Positions 26,229-36,200 of a stretch of DNA of 50,302 nt are shown here, piece after piece. Location of the stretch: positions 1 to 50,302 of the forward strand of contig CAYUVO010000006.1 of assembly GCA_964448185.1 (NCBI GenBank), given 5' to 3'. Each line of letters starts with the position of its first letter. Position 1 is the first letter of the stretch. Below the pieces are notes generated by a model, which saw only the letters and a list, made by a program, of their open reading frames with translations, was not told where the DNA came from and searched no databases. The DNA comes from OFTM382 sp964448185 (GTDB taxonomy: Bacteria > Planctomycetota > Phycisphaerae > Phycisphaerales > UBA1924). The translations under genes were made by a program, and so were the position numbers.

Positions 26229-29200
26229 ATGATCCGGACTTTTGGCCAATACAGCACCTCACGGGATTTGTTCCGCAGGGGTTTTTGCACCGTTTCGATG
26301 ACCGAAGTGGGCGAGGACAATTTCTGGGGTGCCAAGCCGCAGGTTGTCAAGGCGATCGCCTGGCCTGAACTGATCGTGGGTCCGAACCGCGCTTCGGATT
26401 GGGTCGAGGAGTTTGTCGAGTCTGCGGAGTTGCAGCGGTCGATGGCGGGCGAGGGCGCAGCGGGCTGGGCACCGATCCACGAGGTGGCGCGGAACGATCA
26501 GGGCGGGGCGTATTACGTTACCGATTTGTACGATGCTTCGGCGCGGCTCTTGGCGGCGGGCCGGTATCAGTGGAGCATCCACAACGCCGAGTGGCTCCGA
26601 GGGATCGTGCTCGGGGTGCTCGAAGGGGTTGAAGAACTCCAGAACCGTCGCGGACGTGCGCACGGCAACCTGCGCCCCGGCAACGTGCTCATCGGGAACA
26701 TTCTCGAACTGGGCGAGGTGTCGGTGGCGTTGGTTGATCCGGCAACGAGCGCGAAGTTGGTGCGGAGCAGTCACGGCGAACAAGAAGACATGCGGGACTT
26801 GGGGCTGGTGCTTCACCAGTTGATTCTGCACGTGCCGTTCCGCGAGCTGGGCGGCTGGCCTTTGGTCGACTCTGAGGCGTGGCGTGCGTTCGGCCCGGAG
26901 CTTGGTGATCGCTGGCGGGAGTTGGTGGGTTGGCTGATCGATCCCAAGGCGGCTGTGGGGACACGGACGATTACCGAGTGTCGTGAGCGTGTGTTGTCGT
27001 TGCCCAAGGCGAGCGCACCGATGCCCGCGATGAAGCTTGCTCGGCGTGCAGCGTTTGTGGCTGCGGGTCTTGCGGTGGTGGGGGCTGTGGGCTGGCAGGG
27101 GTATGTGTTTACCCGGCCGTTCGATGAGCCGACGTGGCAGCAGTATGTTCGAGACCATCAGGTGTGGGCGTCGTACTTGTTGGAGGATTCACAAGACGAA
27201 GACAACCCGGTGATGAACGATCCGAGGCTCGGGACGCTTCAGCGACTCGTGGAGGGCGGGGCGACCGTGATCGATCCTGATTCGGTGCTCGGCGAGGCAG
27301 ACGTAGAGATGAGCGCGTCGTGGTCCGAGACGCCCCCGGACTCGGCCAAGCGCAAACCCGTGCCGTACCGCACGACGCGGGCGGTGGCCAAGCTCGATGA
27401 GATCCGTGCGTTGATCGAGAGCGAGGATTGGGCGTTGCGTGATGCGTTGTTGCAGGCGGGTGCCGAGGGCGGCACGCTGGTCGATGGCGTGGGCGAGCAG
27501 TGGGTGGGACTCGCGGCGTATGTGCGAGACATTGACGCGAGGCTGACCGCGTTCGACGGTGAACTCCCGATCAAATCGGCTCTGGCGGTGCTCGATCAGA
27601 TCGATCGGGTGGATGCCACAGCGGGTTCACTCGAGAATCTTGCGAACCGCTTCGAGCTCTCGGGTGATCCGTTCCTTGAAGGCTTTGCCGATGAAGTTAG
27701 CAAGAAACTCGACGAAGCACGCGACCCAGATAATGTGACCCAGTTCGTGGCGGACCTGCGTGACTCGGGCATCCAGAAAGATTGGCTCGGCGAGATCATC
27801 GCGCTCGAGACGTCGGCGAAACAAGCGGGCAACTTCCTGGCGGGTGATTGGGGCCGCGTGGATACCGAGTATCTTTGGCAGGTCCGGTCGTACCGGGCGC
27901 TCATGAACGAGCGGCCCGACGCTGAAGGGTTGCAGGAATGGTTCGATCTCGCGAGCGAGCCTGGGTATGTCAGGCTCGATGCGGCTGAGGATCCGCGTGA
28001 CGGCACGCTGATCGAACGGATGGCGAGCCTGACGAGTCTTGCCTCGGCGCTGCGTGAGAGCCCGGCGTTGGTCGAGAAGCTCGAAGACCGCCTCGATGTC
28101 GTCGAGAGTTCGATGCTCGAGCCCAAGACCATCGCGTTACTGACCGAGGGCGATGCTCCCCAAGAAGGCGAGGTCGATCAGGCGAGAACGCTCAGCGAGC
28201 ATGTGGCGTATGCGGGCGAGTTGTATTGGGTCACCGAGCAGCGTGATGCCGTCGAGCAGTGGGCGATCGCCACCAAGAGCGTGGTCGATCGTCTCGAGAC
28301 GGAGATCGAATCGATCAGCGTCGAAGAGCACCGGATCGCGCAGAACTATGTGAAGGATCTGCGAGACGAGGTCGGCATCGCTCAATCGGCGGGCGGCAAC
28401 GGCGCGTGGATCGCGCGGCGGGACGTGCTGCTGGCGGACTATGACCAGACGGGCGTGCTGCGGGCGCTGGTGGATCGGGCTGACGCAGCGCGGACGTTGC
28501 TCCAACGGATCGACGGCGCGTTGACCGCTCCTGATGAGGTCAGCGCACAAGCCGAGCCTGCGCAGTGGGACAGCGATCTGCTGCTCTCGCTGGTGCGGGG
28601 TCAGCGTGAAACCCAGCTTGAAACTGTGGTGGGGTTGCTCGATTGGTCGCTGGGAGCCGAGGCGCTCTCAAACTCGGTGGACGCAGGTCTTGCGGCGCAG
28701 CAGCGGACGTACAACGCATGGCAGGGCCGGGTCGCGGAGCTGGTGTCGGATATGGCGAGGGCGGAATCGCTGATGGCGGCGGATTATCTCCCCGAAGATA
28801 AGCCCATGGACGGCGGCCAAACGCTCGGAGCGATCTTTGCATATTGGACCCCGGACCCGGTGCTCGAAGACGTATCGGGCAGCAAGGTGTTCGAGTCGAT
28901 CTTTGATCTGCACACCCAGCTCACAGCCCTTGACGGCGCCGATGTCTCGACGCTGACCGCTCTGGCAGCCAACGAGCAGTCGCCAGCGGTCGTGTCGTTC
29001 GGTGCGTGGCGCAGGCTTGGCGAAGACGCAGGAGCAGGCGCAGAACGCTGGCCCACCTCGGTTGCGCAGCTTGAAACCGAATCAACGATCCGCGAACGCA
29101 TCACGGACATTATCAACACGGTCGATGGTTCGCAGCGTGCCTCGGCGATGCGTTCAGAACTCGAAGCTCAGGGCCAGCAGCGGTGGGAACGGGTGGCGAG

Positions 29201-30599
29201 CCTCGCACGCAACGACGCGGACCTCGACGCGGTGATGGCGCTCGAAGAACGCTTTGGTATTGATCGCACAAAGCTCGACCCGAGAACACGCTACAACACG
29301 GCGCTCGCGGAGCTTCGGGCTTTGGCGGGCGATGAATACCTCGAACAGGACGATGTGGTCGAGGCGGGGATCAACGAGTTCATCGCGCTCGCTCGCCAGT
29401 CCGGGTCGGCGTATTCCGGTCAGGCGGCGCGGATGGCGGGCGTGCTGCGCGAGGCGGCGAGCAAGCCCGAGACGATCGACATGACCGAGTACGGCCCGTC
29501 GCTCTCTGGATGGGAAGTTACCGATCTCGACCGCCGACAAACGCGAGTGACGTATGCGTCTCCTAACGGGACGGAGGTGCAGTTTGCGTTGGTCAGGCCA
29601 CGGGGCAAGGACGACGTGATCTCCAGGCCGTTCTTTATGACGACGAGCGAGGTCTCGATGAGCGTGGCCCGCGAACTCATGAGCACGATCACCGGACCGC
29701 GTGCGGACGCCGAGTCCGACAGTTTGCGCCGAGAGCTTGAAGAAGGCTTTAGCATCGGTGCGACGGTGGGGGTGAACTGGGAGGGGCCGCGGAGTTGGCA
29801 CTGGTCGGATCTTGATTTGTTTCGGCTCGGGTTGTTGCTCAATCAGTCGGCGGGCGGCGATGGCTGGTTGTGGGTCAACCAGTTCGCGGACCGGTTTGAT
29901 TTGATCAGCCCCGAGATCGCTTCGGCGCAGGGTCGGCCCAGCTATGACCATCCGCTCAATCAGGTTTCGCCCTACGCGGCGACGAGGCTCGCGGGGCTCA
30001 TCGGGACCGAGCTCCCGACTGCGGCACAGTGGCAAGCGGCGTATGCGTATCACGAGGCGGCGCAGGGCGCAGAGGATCGGCTCTGGAACCTGCGGGACCA
30101 GACGTGGCAAACGCAGCTGACGTACGCGACCGATGCCCGGCGTCAACTCGGTTCACAGGCAACGTTCTTCCAGCTCCCCGATGCGGGGATCTTCTTGCCC
30201 GAGGGCGATCGAACCATCCCGACAGGCGAGAACGCGACCGTGATTGAACGCAGCGAACCCGATGGCATGCTGTGGTTCGCGGCTGTGGATTCGCAGGATG
30301 GCACCGAGGGTTCAGCGTCATACGAAGCTCCGGGCTCGGTGCTCAAGCACATGCTGGGCAATGTCGCCGAGATTGTGCGCACGGACGAGGGTTCTGGGTT
30401 CGCGGTGATCGGTGGGTCGGCGATGTCGCCCCCCGAGCTGCCGTTGACAGAACCGGCGGTGATCCGTAGCGGGTTCAACCAGCTCGAACGTTCGTACTCG
30501 GACGTTGGGTTTAGGCTGAGCTTTGAGACGGCGGATTTCCGAGAACCCATGAGCGTGATGCTGGCGGACGCTTTAGAGGGTCTTTCGGGCGATTACTAA
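26229..30599 (+). CDS. Pseudokinase - transmembrane - FGE-sulfatase-like protein
   Basis: 1456 residues from ATG 26229 (GGAG 6 bases upstream). Residues about 15-260 look like a Ser/Thr kinase fold: a degenerate glycine loop (RRGFCTVSM), a beta-3-like Lys41 (VVKAIAW), then HGNLRPGNVLI (145-155) where active kinases have HRDLKPxN, and DPA (170-172) in place of DFG. The catalytic Asp is thus Asn, which implies a pseudokinase. One membrane helix follows at about 273-293, then about 780 residues of helical, acidic extracytoplasmic sequence. The last about 350 residues match the formylglycine-generating-enzyme/SUMF fold (FFMTTSEVSM; LPTAAQWQAAYAYH; MLGNVAEIV; DVGFRLSFE). It may receive signals outside the membrane. 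No kinase substrate or sulfatase lies nearby. Confidence 0.8.
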   Translation: MIRTFGQYSTSRDLFRRGFCTVSMTEVGEDNFWGAKPQVVKAIAWPELIVGPNRASDWVEEFVESAELQRSMAGEGAAGWAPIHEVARNDQGGAYYVTDLYDASARLLAAGRYQWSIHNAEWLRGIVLGVLEGVEELQNRRGRAHGNLRPGNVLIGNILELGEVSVALVDPATSAKLVRSSHGEQEDMRDLGLVLHQLILHVPFRELGGWPLVDSEAWRAFGPELGDRWRELVGWLIDPKAAVGTRTITECRERVLSLPKASAPMPAMKLARRAAFVAAGLAVVGAVGWQGYVFTRPFDEPTWQQYVRDHQVWASYLLEDSQDEDNPVMNDPRLGTLQRLVEGGATVIDPDSVLGEADVEMSASWSETPPDSAKRKPVPYRTTRAVAKLDEIRALIESEDWALRDALLQAGAEGGTLVDGVGEQWVGLAAYVRDIDARLTAFDGELPIKSALAVLDQIDRVDATAGSLENLANRFELSGDPFLEGFADEVSKKLDEARDPDNVTQFVADLRDSGIQKDWLGEIIALETSAKQAGNFLAGDWGRVDTEYLWQVRSYRALMNERPDAEGLQEWFDLASEPGYVRLDAAEDPRDGTLIERMASLTSLASALRESPALVEKLEDRLDVVESSMLEPKTIALLTEGDAPQEGEVDQARTLSEHVAYAGELYWVTEQRDAVEQWAIATKSVVDRLETEIESISVEEHRIAQNYVKDLRDEVGIAQSAGGNGAWIARRDVLLADYDQTGVLRALVDRADAARTLLQRIDGALTAPDEVSAQAEPAQWDSDLLLSLVRGQRETQLETVVGLLDWSLGAEALSNSVDAGLAAQQRTYNAWQGRVAELVSDMARAESLMAADYLPEDKPMDGGQTLGAIFAYWTPDPVLEDVSGSKVFESIFDLHTQLTALDGADVSTLTALAANEQSPAVVSFGAWRRLGEDAGAGAERWPTSVAQLETESTIRERITDIINTVDGSQRASAMRSELEAQGQQRWERVASLARNDADLDAVMALEERFGIDRTKLDPRTRYNTALAELRALAGDEYLEQDDVVEAGINEFIALARQSGSAYSGQAARMAGVLREAASKPETIDMTEYGPSLSGWEVTDLDRRQTRVTYASPNGTEVQFALVRPRGKDDVISRPFFMTTSEVSMSVARELMSTITGPRADAESDSLRRELEEGFSIGATVGVNWEGPRSWHWSDLDLFRLGLLLNQSAGGDGWLWVNQFADRFDLISPEIASAQGRPSYDHPLNQVSPYAATRLAGLIGTELPTAAQWQAAYAYHEAAQGAEDRLWNLRDQTWQTQLTYATDARRQLGSQATFFQLPDAGIFLPEGDRTIPTGENATVIERSEPDGMLWFAAVDSQDGTEGSASYEAPGSVLKHMLGNVAEIVRTDEGSGFAVIGGSAMSPPELPLTEPAVIRSGFNQLERSYSDVGFRLSFETADFREPMSVMLADALEGLSGDY

Positions 30600-30643
30600 G
30601 CTCTGTTCGAGGTTCGAGATCGTGTCGTGCCAATCTCATCGAG

Positions 30644-30662
30644 CCGTGGGGGGAGCCCACGG
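30644..30662. repeat. REP-like palindrome copy 2
   Basis: CCGTGGG (30644-30650), GGGAG, CCCACGG (30656-30662), preceded by CGAG. It lies 44 bases past the pseudokinase stop and forms an inverted pair with the copy at 30766. Confidence 0.8.
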
Positions 30663-30765
30663 GAGAGATCCGTTTGAGAGATCAAGGAACCAAATGCGTG
30701 GGTAAAATGAAGCAGTAAACCCGTGTCGTGTTCCCTTCTCGGGCAGGGTGTATCTGTGTCGAGAT

Positions 30766-30785
30766 CCGTGGACTCCCGCCCACGG
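30766..30785. repeat. REP-like palindrome copy 3, opposite orientation
   Basis: CCGTGG (30766-30771), ACTCCCGC, CCACGG (30780-30785), followed by CTCG. One arm has diverged (GGAC instead of GGGC), leaving 6 paired bases. It is in the hmgA upstream region. The 303 bases between 30599 and hmgA hold this copy, copy 2 and nothing else I can support. Confidence 0.75.
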
Positions 30786-30902
30786 CTCGTCATACAGAGC
30801 CTAGAATCGGCTGATTCGCTCCTACTTTGTCACACCCCCTCCCGGGGCAGTCCATCTGTTGTGATGGGCAGCGCTCACGGGAAGATAGAGGTTCGTTGCG
30901 CG

Positions 30903-32189
30903 ATGCCTTACTACACGAAGTTGGGTCAGATTCCCAAGAAGCGTCACACGCAGTTTCGTCGTCCTGATGGTGCTTTGTATTCGGAAGAGCTGTTCGGGAC
31001 CGAGGGCTTTGTCGGCCCTTCGAGCACGATGTACCACATCCATCCGCCGACACAGGTCACCGGTTGGAAGCCGATCTACAAGACCAAGCCCGAGTACGTC
31101 GAGACCGACGTGATGCGGATGAGGCACCTCAAGACCGCGCCGTTCAAATCTCACAGCGACCCGGTGATCGGGCGCGTCGTGCTGTTCGGTAACTCGGACG
31201 TCGAGATGTCGGTGTGCCAGCCGAGCGAGAAGATGGACTACCACTTCAAGAATGGCCAAGGCGACGAATGCTTGTTCATTCACTTCGGCAGCGGGACGGT
31301 GTTTACGATGTTCGGCGCTCTGCCGTTTGGGCGCAAGGATTACATCGTGATCCCCAAGGGTACGATCTACCAGATCGTGTTCAACGAGCGTCCCGATGAT
31401 GGCAGCGACAACGATGCGTTTGGTGGTCATCCCAAAGTCGCCATGCCCTACGGCAAGTTCGTGGGCTTTGAGACGGTCAACGCGAGCCATATCATGCCGC
31501 CTCCGGGGTATATCTCGAAGAAGACCAGCCAGTTTCTGGAGCACTCGCCGTACTGCGAGCGGGATCTTCGGATCCCCGAGATGCCGATGACGTTCGAGGA
31601 GATGGGCGACTTTGAGGTCCGCATCAAGGCCCGCGACCAGGTTCACAGCTACACCTACCCGTACCACCCGCTCGACGTGGTGGGCTGGGACGGCTGCTAC
31701 TACCCGTACATTTTCAACATCGACGACTTCGCACCGATCGTCGGCAAGCTGCACATGCCCCCGCCGATTCATCAGACGTTCGAGGGGCACAACTTTGTGA
31801 TCTGTTCGTTCTGTCCTCGGATGCTCGATTTCCATCCCGATGCGATCCCGGTGCCGTACAACCACTCGAACATCGACAGCGACGAGATACTGTATTACGT
31901 CGAGGGCAACTACANNNNNNNNNNGCGCGGCATCGAGAGCGGCTCAATTAGCCTGCACCCGCAGGGTCTCGCGCACGGGCCGCACCCGGGCACGGTCGAG
32001 GCGAGTCTGGGCAAGAAGTCCACCGACGAGCTCGCGGTGATGTGCGACACGTTCAAGCCGATGTTCCCGACCAAGGCGGCGTTGGATCTCGACGATGTGG
32101 CGTACCCCGAGAGCTGGAGCGCGGACCATCACGCACCATTCGAGAAGGGCAAGGCGCGGGACGGTTCAAGCTCGGATACATGGACTTGA
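30903..32189 (+). CDS. hmgA: Homogentisate 1,2-dioxygenase (contains an assembly gap)
   Basis: About 428 residues. It opens the ring of homogentisate to maleylacetoacetate in tyrosine/phenylalanine catabolism, using Fe2+ in the cytoplasm. The start at 30903 (MPYYTKLGQIPKK) is fixed by the family N-terminus; the frame is open upstream. Iron-site segments are visible: YNHSNIDSDEILYYVEGNY (His and Glu ligands) and LAHGPHPG (His ligand), with PPIHQTFEGHNFVICSF before them. Ten N (31915-31924) interrupt the gene just after EGNY; the frame is the same on both sides, and the family usually has M-S-R there, so the true gap may be 7 bases. The gene ends 18 bases before a convergent gene. Confidence 0.93.
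   Translation: MPYYTKLGQIPKKRHTQFRRPDGALYSEELFGTEGFVGPSSTMYHIHPPTQVTGWKPIYKTKPEYVETDVMRMRHLKTAPFKSHSDPVIGRVVLFGNSDVEMSVCQPSEKMDYHFKNGQGDECLFIHFGSGTVFTMFGALPFGRKDYIVIPKGTIYQIVFNERPDDGSDNDAFGGHPKVAMPYGKFVGFETVNASHIMPPPGYISKKTSQFLEHSPYCERDLRIPEMPMTFEEMGDFEVRIKARDQVHSYTYPYHPLDVVGWDGCYYPYIFNIDDFAPIVGKLHMPPPIHQTFEGHNFVICSFCPRMLDFHPDAIPVPYNHSNIDSDEILYYVEGNYXXXXRGIESGSISLHPQGLAHGPHPGTVEASLGKKSTDELAVMCDTFKPMFPTKAALDLDDVAYPESWSADHHAPFEKGKARDGSSSDTWT
31915..31924. other. Assembly gap of ten N inside hmgA
   Basis: Ten consecutive N, the same length as the gap at 44197, so they look like fixed-size placeholders rather than a measured distance. Confidence 0.95.
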
Positions 32190-32207
32190 GCGGGCAGTGA
32201 AGCAGGG

Positions 32208-33173
32208 CTAGTTGCGGTACGCCGCGTGGCATGCTTTGCAGTCTTGGATCAGTGCCGCGTACGAAATACTGGCGGCCTCGGGATCGTCTGCGGTCAACGC
32301 TTGCTCGAGTGCTATAGCAAGAGCGGTCGACGAGCGCATCCACTCGGTGAATGCTGCTGGTCGCGGCGGCGTTGTCGTGTGTTCGCTCAGAGCGCGGAAC
32401 AACTCGGCGAGCTGCCCCGCTTCTGAAGCGGGGGCCAGGTCCGGGTGAGATCGGGGAGTTTTCCAGCCCGCGTCGGCGATTGCTTCGAGATTCTCGTAGG
32501 TGTTGTTGATCGAGACCATGCCCTCGACGAACGTGCCCACGCGGGCTTGCGCGGGCAATGAATCAGTGTCGATGGCGTCGAGTTGGGATGCTCTCGCGGG
32601 CGTGCTGGTTGCGACACTTCGCCACAAGCCGGGGTAGTCTTTGCTAGTGCCCGCTCGGGTGAGCAGGGCGAGTGATTGCGCGGTCGAAAGGTCGCCCAAT
32701 GTAGAGAGAGCGACCGCGACGGCTGCTGGACCTCGATGCACGCCTCGATGGCAATGGATGTAGATCGGTCCGGGCATGTCACGGACTGCGGCTGCAAAGA
32801 CAAGTCGCATGTTCTCGTCGATCTCACCATACCCGAGCGGTAGGTGGATGTATCGCATCCCGTGCTGTGTGGCGCGTTCGAGATCGGGCGAAGCGCCATC
32901 GACCGAGATGATAGTCCGTATGCCCAAGTCGGCGAGCGTATCGAATGCGGGTTCAGAGTTGGGCACCGACCCCGCATACACAATGGTGGCGATGTCGGGG
33001 GCTGCGAGAAAGAATACCTCGGGTGCCTGGTTGGTTTTCGAGGCATCCATCGGTGGATTCGCTGTTGAGGAAGTACGCAGCGCGGCGTGGTGCTGTTTGA
33101 CGCACGCACCACTGCTCAGGCTCAAGCACAGCAGACACGAAAAACACAAGATGAACGCCTTCGACCGGAGCAT
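32208..33173 (-). CDS. Exported fusion: cysteine phosphatase domain plus cytochrome c'-like heme domain
   Basis: 321 residues. A signal peptide occupies about 1-23, with Cys24 directly after GA, so a lipoprotein is possible though the lipobox is atypical. Residues about 60-190 match a dual-specificity phosphatase fold; IHCHRGVHRG (139-148) is the H-C-x5-R loop with Cys141 and Arg147, and Asp91 in IISVDGASP lies near the start of the fold. Residues about 205-321 are helical and end in CKACHAAYR (312-320), the C-x2-C-H-x2-Y-R heme signature at the very C-terminus that is typical of cytochrome c'. The combination of a phosphatase and a c-type heme in one exported protein is unusual. Substrate unknown. 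Confidence 0.8.
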   Translation of the reverse strand: MLRSKAFILCFSCLLCLSLSSGACVKQHHAALRTSSTANPPMDASKTNQAPEVFFLAAPDIATIVYAGSVPNSEPAFDTLADLGIRTIISVDGASPDLERATQHGMRYIHLPLGYGEIDENMRLVFAAAVRDMPGPIYIHCHRGVHRGPAAVAVALSTLGDLSTAQSLALLTRAGTSKDYPGLWRSVATSTPARASQLDAIDTDSLPAQARVGTFVEGMVSINNTYENLEAIADAGWKTPRSHPDLAPASEAGQLAELFRALSEHTTTPPRPAAFTEWMRSSTALAIALEQALTADDPEAASISYAALIQDCKACHAAYRN

Positions 33174-33236
33174 GTGACGAGAGTACCCGTGTCAAACCGA
33201 ACGGTTGCAGGGATGTGTCATACTCGGTCGAGTTGG

Positions 33237-36200
33237 CTATTGGCCTTCGTTGGCGCTGACCTCTTGCCATCGGATGACGCGGACGGCGGTGTCGATATCG
33301 CTCTCGTTGATCGTGAGCATCTGGTTGACCGTGCGACCGCCAGCAAAGGTAGTCGAGGTGTCAGCGGGTACGACCGTGATGTCCCCCGGCTCTCTGCGGA
33401 GATGCACACGGACGACGTAGGTGGTTGCAGGGTCGATGCCTCCGAAGTGGGCGACCAGCGAGGATTGGCCGCCGTAGCCTCGCGCGAGCCCGAGGTCGCG
33501 TCGCGCGAGCAGCACGCCGTTCTCGGTGAGCAGATCGATGCGCATGCCGATGCCCGCAGCATTGGTCCGTCGTCTGCCCGCGCCGACAAACCGGACGCTC
33601 AGCGATCGGCCGTCGTCGGTGATGTTCTTGAGCAGCGTGGCTCCTTCGCCCGTGTGGGTGACCACGAGATCAAGATCGCCATCGAGATCGATATCGGCGA
33701 ACATCGCATCGAGGCTGGTCGCATAGAGCGGGGCGTCGCGTCGTTCGTAGGTGAACGTGCCGTCGTTGTTGTTGAGGTACATGCGGTTGGGGTTGTCGTT
33801 GGCGGAGACGATGTAGAGGTCGAGGTCTCCATCGTTGTCGATGTCGCCCCAGGTTCCCGAGCGGTGGGCGCCGTTGAACTCGATCCCCGAGGCGGTGGTC
33901 ACATCGGTGAACGATGAGCCGTCGTTGCGCCAGAGCGTGCTTGGGGATGAGCTGCGGGCGTCGGCGATGAAGAGATCGAGGTCGCCATCGTTGTCGTAGT
34001 CGGCGAACTCCGCGCCTGCTTTGTTGGTGTTATCGATGTAGATGCTGATGCCCATAGCGTCGGGTGTGTAGGTGCCGTCGCCGTTGGAGAGGAAGATGCG
34101 CCCGCCGTTGAAGTGGTAGAAGAAGTCGAGGTGTCCGTCGTTGTTGATATCGCCGCTGGCTGCGAAGTCACCGTCTCCGGTATCGCCCCCGTCGTTGAGC
34201 CCGGCGATGGGATCGCGAGAAGGATCGGAGAAGATCTCTGTGTCGGGGTCGCCCGAGTGGAGGGCGATCCATGTGCCGTTGGCGCTGAAGACGACCGCGT
34301 CGCACCAGCCGTCGCGGTTCACATCAGCGAGGATCATGCCCTCGTTGTTCATAGGTCCGGCGAAGTCGGTGGAGCTCGAATAGGTGAACGAGCCGGTGCC
34401 GTCGTTGATGAACACACGTTCGTTTTGGAGGCCGTTGACGCCGATTGAAAGCAGGTCGAGGTCGCCGTCATGGTCGGCATCGAAGAAACCGATCTGATCG
34501 GACGCCCGGCTCGGACCGAGGTTGTAGGCGGTGAAGATGCCCGCGCCGTCGTTGATCATGACCTTGGGAGTGGTGGTGCCGGTGAGGAGAGCGTCGGGTG
34601 CGCCGTCGTTGTTGACGTCGCCCCAGAGAACCGATCCGGGGTCTTCCCAGTTGCCCGTTGTGTCGGCGGCGAAGCCTGAATCCTCGGTGACGTCGGCGAA
34701 CCTGCCGGGGAGCGTTGCGAGTTCGAGAATCTCGGCAGCGCTCAGCGGGCGGTCGTAGACGCGCGTCTCGTCTTGCTTGATGCCTTCTGCATTATTATTG
34801 TTGTTGTTGAACCACCACATGAGCGAGACCGAGGCGTAGGCATACGACGGCAAGCCGTAGACGTTGTGGCCGGGCACGCTGAGCGAATCGACCTGTAGGC
34901 CGTTGACCCAGACCGTGAGTTCTTGTGTGTGCGGGTCCCACCTCGAAGCAAAGTGGTTCCACTGCGTGAGATCAATCGCGGCAAGATCCGTATAGATCCA
35001 GTGCGATCTTCGTGTGTCGTCGGTGAACAGCGACAGAATCTGTTTGGTGCCGGTCATGGTGTACATCGTGGCGTACCCCGCGCCAACGGGGATCTGGAAC
35101 GCCGACCAGTTCTCGGTCGAACTCTTGAGCCACGCGGACAGCGTGTAGCCGCGCGGCAGGTTCAGGCTCGTCGGGCCCGGGAAGATGCCGTAGCCAAAGC
35201 CATCGCCCTGCGTCCCGTTATCCCAGAGCGCGGGAATGCCCAGGTTGAGCGTGCCCCAGACGTTGAGGTTGAGCCCTCGGCCCGAAGAGTCACTCAACAC
35301 TGGTCCGGCGGATTCGTCGAGCTTCCAATGTGCCACCAGCCCGGTGGCGGGTGAAAGAGTGCGGACCTCAACGTTATCAAGCGAGAAACGCTCAGCAGGA
35401 TCGGTGGTTTCCGCGCGGAACACCAGACGAGTGACTTCGGTGCTGGCGACAAACGTCGCACGAAGCGCCGAGTGCTGGATGTCGATGCCGCTGACACCGT
35501 CGATGTCTTGACCCGTACACGTCGCTCGGTATTGATAGGTCCCCAGCGCAGCACCCTGTGAATCGAACGTCTCTGCAAAGATTTCCACCGCGTCGGCGTT
35601 GACAAAGAACGTGTCAGCCGTCGCGCCCGCGGGGTCCCAGCCGCCCGCGAGGATGAGATCAAACTCGACTTCATAGGCGGTCCCCGGCACGGTGCGAACC
35701 GCGAGGACGGTGGATTCGCGGTTGGCGGGATCACCGAGGAACTGGCCATGAACGCCGCCCGTGTAGCGGCCGTTGTTTCGGCGTGAGTCACTCCATTCGA
35801 GCCCGGGGTTGTTGTTGAACGCTGTGGAATAGGGCAGATCCGCCGCGACGGTCACGGCACCGAACTCATGCGCGCCGATGTCCCAGACGCCGTTGAATGG
35901 CCGGGGAACGCCCGTGATATCGACCGGCTCCACGCCTGGACCGGGAGCGATGCCTGCGTCGACCGCTGGGGATGCAGCGGTGAGACTGAAGTCTGTTGCG
36001 CTGGTGAACAACGGGTCGGCCTCGAGTTCGCTGGCAACGATCGAACCGCCCAAGACTTTACCTGTTGGCGCGGGTGAGTTGTTCCAGAACAGGTTGTTCG
36101 CTCGGGCATGCTTGTGCTTGTTGTTCTGGTGTTGGTTGAGCCCGACAGCTCCTGTGTTGGCGATGATCGTGTTGGTGATGGTGGCCTGCGCATAGGCGAG

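Noticed and set aside
26046..26249. hrpA extended to the ATG at 26249
   Set aside because: The extra 68 residues have no HrpA similarity and would overlap the divergent gene start.
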